Source: Microbacterium testaceum StLB037 (lineage in GTDB: Bacteria; Actinomycetota; Actinomycetes; Actinomycetales; Microbacteriaceae). From it: a DNA stretch of 64,000 nucleotides. The stretch is from positions 310,001 through 374,000 of the forward strand of contig NZ_VTQH01000003.1 in assembly GCF_008763945.1 (NCBI RefSeq), in the 5' to 3' direction. Shown here in pieces: positions 49,890 to 59,496 of this stretch. The position numbers and the translations under genes were made by a program. The notes under the pieces are model-generated. The model saw only the letters and a list, made by a program, of their open reading frames with translations. It was not told the DNA's origin and searched no databases. How positions within the stretch are numbered: the stretch's first letter is position 1; every line of letters begins with the position of its first letter.

Positions 49890-50822
49890 ATGTCGCACAC
49901 CACCCCGTCCCTGCCCGCCACCGGTTACGTGCTCGCCGTCGACATCGGCGGGACGAAGGTCGACGCGGCCCTGGTCTCGGCCGCGGGCGAGGTCGTTCGC
50001 GCGAGTGTGACGCGCCGCCCCACGGGGCGCGAGAACGACCGCGCCACCATCGCCCGTCACGTGCGCGAGGCCGCCGAGGGAGCGCTCGCCGCGGTGCCGG
50101 GGGCGGCGGTCGCCGCGATCGGGGTCGGCAGCGCCGGACCGGTCGACCTGCCCTCGCGCTCGGTGTCGCCGCTGAACCTCCCGCTCGCGGCCGGGCTGCC
50201 CATCGACGAGGTCCTGGGCGGGCTCGTCGACGGGCCGATCCACCTCGCGCTCGACGGCACCTGCATCGCCCTCGCCGAGCACTGGCGCGGTGCTCTGGTC
50301 GGCTGCGACGACGCGATGGCGATCGTGGTGTCGACCGGCGTCGGCGGCGGTCTCGTGCTGGGCGGTCGCCCGGTCAGCGGGTCGAGCGGCAACGCGGGGC
50401 ACCTGGGCCAGACCTTCGTGCGGACCATCGAGGACGGCGAGGTCGTCTCCGCCACGCTCGAGGCCGTCGCCGCGGGGCCCGGCACCGTCGCCTGGGCGAA
50501 GTCACAGGGCTGGGAGGGCGAGACCGGCCTCGATCTGGCCGCTTCGCACGCGGAGGGGGATGCCACGGCGATCGCCGCCGTAAGCCGGTCGGCGACCGCG
50601 GTCGGCCAGGCCATCGCGGCTGCCGCCACCCTGTGCGACCTCGAGGCAGTGGCGATCGCCGGCGGCTTCTCTCAGGTCGCCCCCGACTACATCGATCAGG
50701 TGCGCGCGGCCGCCGAGGCGGCGTCGCTGCACGCGTACGCGCGCCGCTGCCGCATCGTCGGATCCGGTCTCGACGGCGACGGCCCCCTGCTCGGTGCGGC
50801 CGCGCTCGCGCTGCAGTCCTGA
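49890..50822 (+). CDS. ROK family sugar kinase, zinc motif absent
   Basis: ATG 49890 has GAGGAG upstream and opens 310 residues. The ATP phosphate motif is AVDIGGTKVDAALVS; the putative catalytic Asp lies in LDGTCIALAE; STGVGGGLVLGG and the AIAGGFSQV adenosine motif follow. After the conserved GNAGHLGQ the usual CxCGxxGC zinc motif is missing, replaced by TFVRTIEDGEVVSATLE. Such ROK proteins exist, but activity on glucose, mannose or N-acetyl sugars cannot be assigned. TAGGAT (49851-49856) is a likely -10. Confidence 0.85.
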   Translation: MSHTTPSLPATGYVLAVDIGGTKVDAALVSAAGEVVRASVTRRPTGRENDRATIARHVREAAEGALAAVPGAAVAAIGVGSAGPVDLPSRSVSPLNLPLAAGLPIDEVLGGLVDGPIHLALDGTCIALAEHWRGALVGCDDAMAIVVSTGVGGGLVLGGRPVSGSSGNAGHLGQTFVRTIEDGEVVSATLEAVAAGPGTVAWAKSQGWEGETGLDLAASHAEGDATAIAAVSRSATAVGQAIAAAATLCDLEAVAIAGGFSQVAPDYIDQVRAAAEAASLHAYARRCRIVGSGLDGDGPLLGAAALALQS

Positions 50823-50911
50823 GCGCGCGGGACGCGCGAGGCGCGCCGATGGGCGGGCGTAATCTGGACGAAAGGGCCCGCGCCGCGGACCGGCGAGCGA
50901 GGACAGGGGTC

Positions 50912-52117
50912 ATGCGAACCGGATCCAACCTGCCCGCGGTCGGGGAGTACAACCAGACCCTCGTGCTGGATCACATCCGTCGCTCGCCCGAAGGGCTCAG
51001 TCGGGTCGAGCTGACCGCGCGCACCGGGCTGAGCGCGCAGACGTTGAGCAACGTCACGCGTCGCCTGGCCGACGAGGGACTCATCGTCGAGGCGGGCAAG
51101 GTCATCTCCGGCCCCGGCAAACCCCGGACGCTGCTCAAGCTCGCGCCGCGCTCGCGATTCGCGGTGGGCGTGCACCTGGATCCGGTGGTCGACACGATCG
51201 TCGTCGTCGACATGGCGGGCGAGGTCGTTGCTCACGACGAGATCGCTCGTCCGGCCGCCTCGACTCCCGAGGGACTTGTGCAGGCCGTCGGCGCCGCCGT
51301 CGACGCGATCGTCGAGCGCGCCGGCATCCCTCGCGATCTCGTTCTCGGGGTCGGTGTGGCCGCGCCGGGCCCCTTCGACGCGCGCGGGGGACGCCTGCTC
51401 GACCCGCCGCTGCTGCCCGAGTGGCACAACGTCAACGTGCGCGAAGACCTCGGCGCCGTCACCGGTCTTCCCGTGATCGTCGAGAAGGACGTGACCGCGG
51501 CGATGGTGGGCGAGATGTGGTTCGACCGCTCCGACGCCCTGGGCGACGCGATGTTCCTGTACTACGGCGCCGGTGTCGGTGTGGGCCTCGCGATCGCGGG
51601 CGCCCCGGTGCGCGGACGCACCGGCAACGCCGGCGGGATCGCCCACGTCAACGTCGATCCCGCGGGTCCCGCCTGCGCCTGCGGGGCGCGCGGGTGCCTC
51701 GGAGTGTCGATCGAGCCGCGGGTCCTGCTGGCGGAGGCGGGATTCGCTCCCGCCACGGCCGGCGACACCCGTTCCGATCTCGATCGGCTCGTGCACGACG
51801 CCCGCGAGGGCGAGGAGCGCTCGGTCGAGGTGCTCCGCCGAGCGGGGGAGCGCATCGCTCGGGCGCTGGTGGTGACGAACAACCTGCTCGACGTCGACGA
51901 GGTCGTCCTCGGGGGTCCGGTGTGGGAGCGCCTGGAGGGGGTTCTGGGTGACATTGTCGCCGCCCGTGTCGCCGTCGATCCGGCGTCGACCGCGACCCGC
52001 GAGATCGTCGTGCGGCGCTCGAGGGTCGGGGCTGACGTCGCCGCGGTCGGTGCCGCCTGCCTCATGCTCGACGGCGCGTTCTCGGCGCGCCCGGCACGCA
52101 TGATGATCGCTCTCTGA
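50912..52117 (+). CDS. ROK family transcriptional repressor
   Basis: The 401 residues combine an N-terminal winged helix (VLDHIRRSPEGLSRVELTARTGLSAQTLSNVTRRLADEGLIVEAG) with a ROK sugar-binding domain. Here the zinc motif is intact: ACACGARGCLG. It probably senses a sugar and controls the adjacent ABC importer and alpha-mannosidase. It starts 89 bases after the ROK kinase gene, which may share its transcript. Confidence 0.92.
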   Translation: MRTGSNLPAVGEYNQTLVLDHIRRSPEGLSRVELTARTGLSAQTLSNVTRRLADEGLIVEAGKVISGPGKPRTLLKLAPRSRFAVGVHLDPVVDTIVVVDMAGEVVAHDEIARPAASTPEGLVQAVGAAVDAIVERAGIPRDLVLGVGVAAPGPFDARGGRLLDPPLLPEWHNVNVREDLGAVTGLPVIVEKDVTAAMVGEMWFDRSDALGDAMFLYYGAGVGVGLAIAGAPVRGRTGNAGGIAHVNVDPAGPACACGARGCLGVSIEPRVLLAEAGFAPATAGDTRSDLDRLVHDAREGEERSVEVLRRAGERIARALVVTNNLLDVDEVVLGGPVWERLEGVLGDIVAARVAVDPASTATREIVVRRSRVGADVAAVGAACLMLDGAFSARPARMMIAL

Positions 52118-52182
52118 CATCGGCGGCCACGCCTCATAGCGGGGCGTATTCCGATCGTTACGCACGTCCGGGGCGCTTCGAC

Positions 52183-52211
52183 TTGCCGAGTTAGTCCATT
52201 TGATTTATAAA
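52183..52211 (+). promoter_or_regulatory. Promoter of the sugar importer operon
   Basis: TTGCCG (52183-52188), 17 nt, TATAAA (52206-52211) is close to the major sigma factor consensus. It sits in the most A+T-rich stretch of this region, where ROK repressors usually bind. Confidence 0.65.
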
Positions 52212-52255
52212 AGGTTCTGGCGACGCGGTGTCTCCACCCGAGCAAGGGAGCTTTC

Positions 52256-53614
52256 ATGAAGAAACTGACGATGGCGACCGGTCTTCTGACCGCCACCGCC
52301 CTGACCGTGGCCCTGGCCGGCTGCTCTGCCGGTGGTGCGGGCGCGGGCGACGGCAAGACGATCCGCGTCGCGTACCAGACCACGGCGACGTTCAACCAGA
52401 TGCAGACGCTCATGGAGAACGCGAAGAAGGAGTACGAGGCCGCCCACGAGGGCATGACCGTCGAACTCGTGCCGATTCAGGCCGAGGGCGCCGACTACTA
52501 CACGAAGCTCGCGCTCATGAACAAGTCGGCCAGCACAGCGCCCGACGTCCAGTACGAAGACACCTTCAAGATCCAGTCCGACGCCGCGGCGGGGTACCTG
52601 CTGCCCCTCGACGACTACCTCGCCACGTGGAGCGACTGGTCGCAGTTCGCCGAGGGCGCCAAACAGGCCGGTCTCGGCCCCGACGGCAAGACGTACGGCG
52701 TCTCGCTCGGCACCGACACCCGCGGCCTCTGGTACAACAAGGAGATCTTCGCCAAGGCCGGCATCTCGGTGCCGTGGCAGCCCAAGACCTGGGCCGACGT
52801 GCTCTCCGCCGCCGAGAAGGTCAAGGCGGCCGACCCCGACGTCATCCCGATCAACGTCTACTCGGGCAAGACCGCGGGCGAGGCGGCATCCATGCAGGGT
52901 CTCGAGATGCTGCTCTACGGCACCGAGGACACCCTCTACGACACCTCCTCGAAGAAGTGGGTCGTCGGCAGCCAGGGCTTCAAGGACTCGCTGCAGTTCG
53001 TCTCCGACGTCTACCAGGGCGGCCTCGGACCCTCGCTCCAGCAGGCGCTCGACCCCAACATCTTCACCAGCGTGACCGCCGATTGGCTCCCCTCGAGCAA
53101 GCTGGCCATCGCTCTCGACGGCTCGTGGCAGTCCGCCGCGTGGGTCGACGGAGGCACCGCCGCCTGGCCCGCGTGGAGCGACACCCTCGGCATCGCCGCG
53201 ATGCCGACGCAGGAGGGTCAGGCGCCCGGCACGACCAGCATGTCCGGCGGATGGACGCTCGCGATCGGCAAGAACACCAAGAACGCCGACGCCGCGTGGG
53301 ACTTCCTCTCGACCGCGGTGAACAAGGACAACGCCACCGCGTACAACATCGACAACAGCCAGATCGCCGTCCGCGCCGACGTGGCCCAGTCCAGCGAGTA
53401 CCTCGACGCCAACCCGAGCTTCAAGACCTTCTCGAGCTTCGTCGACACCACCCACTTCCGCCCCGCGACCGAGGACTACGACAAGATCTCGAACCAGATC
53501 CAGGTCGCCATGGAAGCCGTGATGACCGGGCAGTCCAGCGTCGATGACGCCGCCGCCGCTTACGACCAGGCCGTCATCGGCATCGTGGGCGAAGACAACA
53601 CCCAGCAGGGCTGA
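52256..53614 (+). CDS. ABC transporter sugar-binding lipoprotein
   Basis: AAGGGAG precedes ATG 52256. The 452-residue protein has a lipoprotein signal with LAGC (Cys23) and is of the extracellular solute-binding family 1, with IRVAYQTTATFNQMQTLMENAKKEYEAAHEGMTVELVPIQ, the YGVSLGTDTRGLWYNKEIFAKAG region and GSWQSAAWVDGG. It delivers a sugar, probably a mannoside given the GH38 gene in the same operon, to the two permeases that follow. Confidence 0.93.
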   Translation: MKKLTMATGLLTATALTVALAGCSAGGAGAGDGKTIRVAYQTTATFNQMQTLMENAKKEYEAAHEGMTVELVPIQAEGADYYTKLALMNKSASTAPDVQYEDTFKIQSDAAAGYLLPLDDYLATWSDWSQFAEGAKQAGLGPDGKTYGVSLGTDTRGLWYNKEIFAKAGISVPWQPKTWADVLSAAEKVKAADPDVIPINVYSGKTAGEAASMQGLEMLLYGTEDTLYDTSSKKWVVGSQGFKDSLQFVSDVYQGGLGPSLQQALDPNIFTSVTADWLPSSKLAIALDGSWQSAAWVDGGTAAWPAWSDTLGIAAMPTQEGQAPGTTSMSGGWTLAIGKNTKNADAAWDFLSTAVNKDNATAYNIDNSQIAVRADVAQSSEYLDANPSFKTFSSFVDTTHFRPATEDYDKISNQIQVAMEAVMTGQSSVDDAAAAYDQAVIGIVGEDNTQQG

Positions 53615-53616
53615 TC

Positions 53617-54549
53617 GTGACCGCCCTGGCCCAGACCGGGGCGACCGGAACCGATCGGGGGTCGCGCGCCACGACGCGCGGCCTCCGGTCGTCGGCCCGG
53701 GCGCTCCCGCTCCTTCCCGCAGCGCTCCTGCTCGCGGTCTTCCTGCTCGGCCCGATCCTCGTGTCGCTGTGGGGTTCGCTGACCAACGCGACGCTGTCGG
53801 GCTCGACCGCGGTGGCGAGCGAGTTCGTCGGCTTCGACAACTACACCCAGCTCTTCAAGGCACCCGACTTCCCGGTCGCGGTCGTCAACACGATCGTCTT
53901 CGTGTTCTTCTCGGCCGTCATCGGTCAGAACATCCTGGGCCTCGCTCTCGCGCTCATGATGCGCTCGGGCAACCGCGTGGTGACCGCCGTGGTCGGCACC
54001 ATCGTCGTCACGGCCTGGGTCCTGCCCGAGATCGTCGCGGCTTTCGCCGCGTACGCCTTCTTCCGCGACAACGGCACGCTCAACGCCATCCTCGCGATCT
54101 TCGGTCTCGACCCCGTCAGCTGGCTGTTCACCCTGCCGGTGCTCATGGTGATCTTCGCCAACATCTGGCGCGGTACGGCCTTCTCGATGATGGTCTACTC
54201 GGCGGCTCTGGCCGACGTGCCGCCCGAGATCACCGAGGCCGCAGAGGTCGACGGCGCGAGCGGCGTCAAGCGCCTGTTCCTCATCACGATCCCCATGATC
54301 CGCTCGACCATCGGCACCAACTCGATGATCGTGACGCTGCAGACCCTGTCGGTCTTCACGTTGATCTTCGTCATGACCGGCGGCGGCCCCGGCAACAAGA
54401 GCACCACGCTGCCGATCCTCGCCTACCAGCAGGGTCTGAAGTTCGGCGAGCTCGGATACGGCACCGCAGTCGCCACGATCATGCTGCTCATCGGCGCGAT
54501 CTTCTCCTTCTTCTACGTCCGCGCGCTGCGCGAGGAGGTCTCCTCATGA
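53617..54549 (+). CDS. Sugar ABC transporter permease (first subunit)
   Basis: The 310-residue MalF-type permease has six helices. The EAA loop that contacts the ATPase is EITEAAEVDGASGVKRLFLITIPMIRSTIG. GTG 53617 starts two bases after the binding protein stop. Its own stop overlaps the ATG of the second permease gene. Confidence 0.93.
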   Translation: MTALAQTGATGTDRGSRATTRGLRSSARALPLLPAALLLAVFLLGPILVSLWGSLTNATLSGSTAVASEFVGFDNYTQLFKAPDFPVAVVNTIVFVFFSAVIGQNILGLALALMMRSGNRVVTAVVGTIVVTAWVLPEIVAAFAAYAFFRDNGTLNAILAIFGLDPVSWLFTLPVLMVIFANIWRGTAFSMMVYSAALADVPPEITEAAEVDGASGVKRLFLITIPMIRSTIGTNSMIVTLQTLSVFTLIFVMTGGGPGNKSTTLPILAYQQGLKFGELGYGTAVATIMLLIGAIFSFFYVRALREEVSS

Positions 54550-55457
54550 CCACCGCCACCCTTCCCGAGGTCACCGGCGCCCGGGCGCGGGCGCCGCGCC
54601 GCGCTCCCGCACGAAAGAAAGCGTCGCTGTCGTCGCCGCGCACCCGCGCGCTCCGGGTCGTCGCCAACACGCTGCTGATCGTGGTCGGCATCCTGTTCGT
54701 GGTCCCGCTCGTGTGGCTCGTCACGGCCTCGCTCGATGCGCAGCCCACGCTCGCGATCAAGATGCCCGAGGTGGTGACCCTCGACAACTTCGCCGCCGTC
54801 ATGAAGCCCGACCTGCTCTTCCTGCCGCTGTGGAACAGCGTGCTGCTGGCCGGCGGCACCTCGATCGCCACGGTCGTGCTCGCCTCGCTCGCGGCGTACC
54901 CGCTCTCGCGGTACAAGATGCGCGTGGGCAAGCCCTTCCTCTATGCGGTGCTCTTCGGCACGTGCCTGCCGATCACCGCGATCATGGTGCCGGTCTACAG
55001 CCTGTTCGTGCAGCTGAATCTCATCGACTCGATCGGCGGCACGATCCTCTTCCTGACCGCGAGCGCGCTGCCGATCGCGATCTGGATGATGAAGAACTTC
55101 ATGGACGGCGTGCCCGTCGAGCTCGAGCACGCCGCATGGATGGACGGTGCGGGATCGATGCGCACCCTCGTCCAGATCGTGCTGCCGCTCATGCGCCCGG
55201 GCATCGCGGTGGTGTTCATCTTCACCTTCATCCAGGCGTGGGGGAACTTCTTCGTCCCCTTCGTGCTGCTGCTCAGCCCCGACTACCAGCCGGCGGCGGT
55301 CAGCATCTTCAACTTCTTCGGGTCGTTCGGAGCCGTGGCCTACGGCCAGCTCGCGGCCTACTCGATCGTCTACTCCCTTCCGGTCCTCGGCCTGTACGTG
55401 CTCGTCCAGCGCGGACTCGGCGGCCCGTCGGCCCTCGCCGGCGCGGTCAAGGGCTGA
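54546..55457 (+). CDS. Sugar ABC transporter permease (second subunit)
   Basis: The 303-residue MalG-type permease starts in the overlap ATGA. A basic N-terminus (ARKKASLSSPRTRALR) precedes six helices. The EAA loop is ELEHAAWMDGAGSMRTLVQIVLPLMRPG. No ATPase gene follows; as in other actinobacteria a shared MsiK-like ATPase encoded elsewhere probably energises the importer. Confidence 0.93.
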   Translation: MTTATLPEVTGARARAPRRAPARKKASLSSPRTRALRVVANTLLIVVGILFVVPLVWLVTASLDAQPTLAIKMPEVVTLDNFAAVMKPDLLFLPLWNSVLLAGGTSIATVVLASLAAYPLSRYKMRVGKPFLYAVLFGTCLPITAIMVPVYSLFVQLNLIDSIGGTILFLTASALPIAIWMMKNFMDGVPVELEHAAWMDGAGSMRTLVQIVLPLMRPGIAVVFIFTFIQAWGNFFVPFVLLLSPDYQPAAVSIFNFFGSFGAVAYGQLAAYSIVYSLPVLGLYVLVQRGLGGPSALAGAVKG

Positions 55458-55487
55458 CCCGTCCCCCCAGACAAGGAATCCACCCCC

Positions 55488-58400
55488 ATGCACGACCGCA
55501 CAGCGCTCATCGAGATGCGCATCGAACGCTTCGTCCGCGAGCGTCTCGCCCCCGCCGTCTACCGTTCCCGCCAGCCCCTCGAGATCTCGGCCTGGGTTGC
55601 CCCGGGCGAACCCGTGACCTTCGAAGAGGCTCGGGATGCCGACTACCAGCCCTTCGCCATCGGTACGCCGTGGGGCCGGGCGTGGGGGACCACGTGGTTC
55701 GCCGTGTCGGGGGAGGTCCCCGCCGCGTGGCGGGACGCGGCGGGCGAGCTGCCCGAGGGGACGGTCGCCGAGTTCGTCGTCGACCTGGGCTTCACCGCCG
55801 GGCAGAGCGGCTTCCAGTGCGAGGCGCTGGTGTGGAACCGCGAGGGAGCCCCGATCAAGGGCATCTCCCCGTTCAACAACGCCACCGCCGCGGCGATCGA
55901 CGCGGACGGACGCGTGGACGTGCTCGTCGAGGCCGCCTCGAACCCCGACGTCGGGAGCCTGTTCACGTTCGAGCCGACCCCGGTCGGCGACCCCGCGACG
56001 GCGGGGGACGCGCCCCTGTACGTGCTGCGCGAGATGTCGATCGGGCTCCGCGACGTCGCGGTGTGGGAACTCCTGCAGGACTTCCGCCTGCTCCACGGTC
56101 TGCTGGCCGAGCTCGACGCGACCTCCGCGCGCCGCGCGACCCTTCTCGAGGGATTGGATGCCGCGATCGACGCGGTCGATCCCCACGACGTCGCGGCGAC
56201 GGCACAGGCGGGCCGCGACGTGCTCGCTCCTCTGCTCGCGGCGCCCGCGGCATCCAGCGCTCATGTCCTGCACGCGGTCGGGCACGCGCACATCGACTCG
56301 GCGTGGCTCTGGCCGGTGCGCGAGACCGCCCGGAAGGTGTCGCGCACGTTCAGCAACGTGCTCTCGCTCATGGATGACGACCCCGAGTTCGTCTTCGCGA
56401 GCTCGTCGGCGCAGCAGTTCGCGTGGATGAAGGAGCACTACCCCGCGCTGTGGGAACGCTTGAAGGCCCGCGTCGCCGAGGGGCGCTTCGTGCCGGTGGG
56501 CGGGATGTGGGTCGAGTCCGACACCAACATGGTCGGCGGTGAGGCGATGGCCCGGCAGTTCGTCGAGGGCAAGTCGTTCTTCCTCGAGGAGTTCGGCATC
56601 GACACCGAGGAGGTGTGGCTGCCCGACTCGTTCGGATACAGCGGCGCTCTCCCGCAGATCATGAAGGCCGCCGGCGCGCGCTGGTTCCTGACGCAGAAGA
56701 TCTCGTGGAACGAGACCAATCGCATCCCGCACCACACCTTCCGGTGGGAGGGCATCGACGGTTCGCGCATCTTCACGCACTTCCCCCCGGTCGACAAGTA
56801 CAACTCCGAGGTCACGGCGGCCGACCTCGCCCACGCCGAGCGCAACTTCGCCGACAAGGGCCGGGCGCGTACGTCGCTCCTCCCCTACGGCTTCGGCGAC
56901 GGAGGTGGCGGACCCACTCGCGAGATGACCGCGACGATCGCGCGCACGGGCTCGCTCGAGGGCGCGCCGATCGTGAAGCACTCGACCCCGCGGCAGTTCT
57001 TCGAGACGGCCGAGGCCGAATACGCCGATCCCGCCGTCTGGGCGGGGGAGCTATACCTCGAGTTCCACCGCGGCACGTACACCAGCCAGCTGCGCACGAA
57101 GCAGGGCAACCGCCGCAGCGAGCACCTGCTGCGCGAGGCGGAGCTGTGGGCGGCGACCGCCACGGTGCGCGCGGGTACGGAGTACCCCGCCGAGGCGCTG
57201 CGCCGCCTGTGGCGACTGGTGCTGCTCCAGCAGTTCCACGACATCCTGCCCGGCACCTCGATCGCCTGGGTGCACCGCGATGCCGAGCGCAACTACGCCG
57301 CGATCGCGGCCGAGCTCGAGCAGATCATCGCCGACAGCCTGCGGGCGCTCGTGGGCACCGGTGACCGCGCGGTCGTGGCCAACGCCGCGCCGCACGGCCG
57401 GGCCGGCGCCCCCGCGCTGGCGATCGCCCCGCGGAGCACCGCGGGCGACGTCGCGCCGCGGGCCGAGGGCGACGGCTGGGTGCTCGACAACGGCATCGTC
57501 CGCGCCGTCGTCGACCGCCGCGGCCTGATCACCTCGCTCATCGAGGTGGCATCCGGTCGTGAGGTCGTGCCCGCCGGTCAGGCGGCGGGACAGTTCGAGA
57601 TCTTCCGCGACACCCCCACCCAGTGGGATGCGTGGGACATCGACGAGACCTACCGTCGTCACGCCACCGCCGTCGAGGCCGCGGATCGCATCGCGGTCGA
57701 CGGTGACGCGATCGTCGTTGAGCGAACCGTGGGCACGTCCACGATCGCTCAGCGCATCGCGCTCGCGGAGGGCTCGCGCACGGTGCGGCTGTCGCTCGAC
57801 GTCGACTGGCACGAGCAGCAGAAGTTGCTCAAGCTCCGCGTGCCCGTCGACGTGCACACCGACCGTGCGGCATCCGAGATCCAGTTCGGTCACATCGTGC
57901 GGCCGACCCACACGAACACCTCGTGGGACTCGGCGCGGTTCGAGACGGCCGCGCACCGGTGGGTGCGCGTCGCGGAGAGCGACTTCGGCGTCGCCGTGAC
58001 GAACGACTCCACCTACGGCCACGACATCACGCGCCACGAGCGCGAGGCCGGCGGCACCTACTCGCTCGTGCGACTGTCGATCATCCGCTCGGCGATGTTC
58101 CCCGACCCCGGTCAGGATCAGGGCGCGCACCACCTCGAGGTCGGTATCGTCGTGGGCGCCGAGGTCGCGGACGCCGTCGCCGAGGGCTACCGCACGAACC
58201 TGCCGGTGCGTGTGATCGCGGATGCCGCCGAGACCGAGGTCGCACCGCTGGTCTCGATCGACGAGTCGAGTGTCGTCGTCGAGGCGATCAAGCTCGCCCA
58301 GGACGGCTCGGGAGACGTCGTCGTGCGCCTGTACGAGGCGCTCGGCCAGCGGGTGCACGCGCGCCTCGAGGCCGGGTTCGAGGTCACGGGCGTCACCGAG

Positions 58401-58514
58401 ACCGACCTGCTCGAGCGCCAGGTCGACGCCGCGGCGGTGTCGGACGTGACGGGTGGAGTCGTCGAACTCGACCTGCGTCCGTTCCAGCTGGTGACGTTGC
58501 GTCTGAAGCGCTGA
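55488..58514 (+). CDS. Alpha-mannosidase, glycoside hydrolase family 38
   Basis: The 1008-residue enzyme has the expected length and plan: an N-terminal beta domain, the catalytic barrel, the helical mid domain and the C-terminal beta domains. The zinc and active-site motifs are visible as HAVGHAHIDSAWLWPVRET, the nucleophile Asp in LPDSFGYSGALPQI (about residue 380) and YRGTYTSQ-like HRGTYTSQLRTKQGNRRSE. It lacks a signal peptide, so it acts in the cytoplasm on imported mannosides. It is the last gene of the importer operon and is followed by a strong terminator. Confidence 0.93.
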   Translation: MHDRTALIEMRIERFVRERLAPAVYRSRQPLEISAWVAPGEPVTFEEARDADYQPFAIGTPWGRAWGTTWFAVSGEVPAAWRDAAGELPEGTVAEFVVDLGFTAGQSGFQCEALVWNREGAPIKGISPFNNATAAAIDADGRVDVLVEAASNPDVGSLFTFEPTPVGDPATAGDAPLYVLREMSIGLRDVAVWELLQDFRLLHGLLAELDATSARRATLLEGLDAAIDAVDPHDVAATAQAGRDVLAPLLAAPAASSAHVLHAVGHAHIDSAWLWPVRETARKVSRTFSNVLSLMDDDPEFVFASSSAQQFAWMKEHYPALWERLKARVAEGRFVPVGGMWVESDTNMVGGEAMARQFVEGKSFFLEEFGIDTEEVWLPDSFGYSGALPQIMKAAGARWFLTQKISWNETNRIPHHTFRWEGIDGSRIFTHFPPVDKYNSEVTAADLAHAERNFADKGRARTSLLPYGFGDGGGGPTREMTATIARTGSLEGAPIVKHSTPRQFFETAEAEYADPAVWAGELYLEFHRGTYTSQLRTKQGNRRSEHLLREAELWAATATVRAGTEYPAEALRRLWRLVLLQQFHDILPGTSIAWVHRDAERNYAAIAAELEQIIADSLRALVGTGDRAVVANAAPHGRAGAPALAIAPRSTAGDVAPRAEGDGWVLDNGIVRAVVDRRGLITSLIEVASGREVVPAGQAAGQFEIFRDTPTQWDAWDIDETYRRHATAVEAADRIAVDGDAIVVERTVGTSTIAQRIALAEGSRTVRLSLDVDWHEQQKLLKLRVPVDVHTDRAASEIQFGHIVRPTHTNTSWDSARFETAAHRWVRVAESDFGVAVTNDSTYGHDITRHEREAGGTYSLVRLSIIRSAMFPDPGQDQGAHHLEVGIVVGAEVADAVAEGYRTNLPVRVIADAAETEVAPLVSIDESSVVVEAIKLAQDGSGDVVVRLYEALGQRVHARLEAGFEVTGVTETDLLERQVDAAAVSDVTGGVVELDLRPFQLVTLRLKR

Positions 58515-58526
58515 CCGTGTGAAGAC

Positions 58527-58561
58527 GGAACGGCCGGGGCAGCAGACGCCCCGGCCGTTCC
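58527..58561 (+). terminator. Terminator of the mannoside operon
   Basis: GGAACGGCCGGGGC (58527-58540) pairs perfectly with GCCCCGGCCGTTCC (58548-58561) around a 7-nt loop, 13 bases after the mannosidase stop. Confidence 0.8.
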
Positions 58562-58689
58562 CCCGTTCGCGGGGTGGCGGGGGGACCTCCTCTGTCGCTG
58601 CGCTCGTCGCTCGGCCATCTCGGCCCCGGGCGGCACGCGCGCGCTGAGGCCTTCAGCCATTTCCTCACTGGCGGCCCTACCGTCCGGCT

Positions 58690-59214
58690 ATGTCGTCTCC
58701 CGCCCGACGGCGCCGCCCCGCCCCGCTGCGCACCACCCCCGCCGTGCGCGTCGCTGCCGTGCTCTCGTTCCTCTACGGCGTCGCCGCCGCGACGCTGGGC
58801 GTGTGGTTGAGCGTCGCCCTCGCGACCGGTCGGGGTCTGGGCGCCGACACCCACGAGTACCTCGTCTTCCGGGGCGTGACGACGGCGATCGTCTTCGCGC
58901 TGCTGGCGGGGGCGGTGTTCGTGACCGAGGCGTTCCTCGTGCTGCGCGGCGCGCGCGGGATCGGGGTCGTCGTCGTCGCCGGGATCATCGCGTTCGGCGG
59001 CCTGATCGGCGAGGTGATCGAGGCGGTCACGGGAGGGGATGCCGCGTCTCTCGCAATCGGCGGGGGCGTCATCGCCGCGGCGGCCCTGCCCGCGGTGCTG
59101 CTCCTTCTTCCGCGGGGATCCCGCGCGGCGCCTACCGTGAGTCCGGGCGCCGACCCCGGGACCACCCCGCCCGGGATGATCCCGCCCGAGATCACATCCC
59201 CGCCACGGCCATGA
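58690..59214 (+). CDS. Four-helix membrane protein, unknown function
   Basis: The 174-residue protein starts with a basic cytoplasmic stretch (SSPARRRRPAPLRTTP). Four hydrophobic segments follow at about 19-44, 57-80, 88-108 and 118-138, with a Pro-rich tail ending PPGMIPPEITSPPRP. No known motif is seen. The region upstream holds the mannosidase terminator; no clear ribosome site. Confidence 0.65.
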   Translation: MSSPARRRRPAPLRTTPAVRVAAVLSFLYGVAAATLGVWLSVALATGRGLGADTHEYLVFRGVTTAIVFALLAGAVFVTEAFLVLRGARGIGVVVVAGIIAFGGLIGEVIEAVTGGDAASLAIGGGVIAAAALPAVLLLLPRGSRAAPTVSPGADPGTTPPGMIPPEITSPPRP

Positions 59215-59287
59215 GCACGACGGATGCCGCCATCGCGCCGATCTGCGCGCGGTCGAGCCGTGCCGGCATCGCGCCCGGGACCATCTA

Positions 59288-59485
59288 ACGCGCTGGGGTG
59301 CGACACGCCAGAGCGGCGAGCTCCTGGCGGCCTCGGGGTGCCTCGCCGTGCCGATCGTCGATGCGAGCGGCCTCGCCGCCGGGGCCATGGCGTTCTCCGG
59401 CCCGCGACACCGCGTCGATGATCCCGGCGACGTGCTGGCGGCCCTGCGCCCGGCGGCCGACGCCCTCGCACCGCTGATGGTGTGA
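59288..59485 (+). pseudogene. C-terminal remnant of an IclR-like effector-binding domain
   Basis: An open frame without a start codon gives about 65 residues, including GELLAASGCLAVPIVDASGLAAGAMAFSGP, which resembles the final strand-loop-strand of IclR family sensor domains, and ends at TGA 59485. The DNA-binding half is absent. Between 59215 and 59287 only very short frames exist. It looks like the scar of a deletion; the match is by pattern only. Confidence 0.4.
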
Positions 59486-59496
59486 CGCGGATCGGG

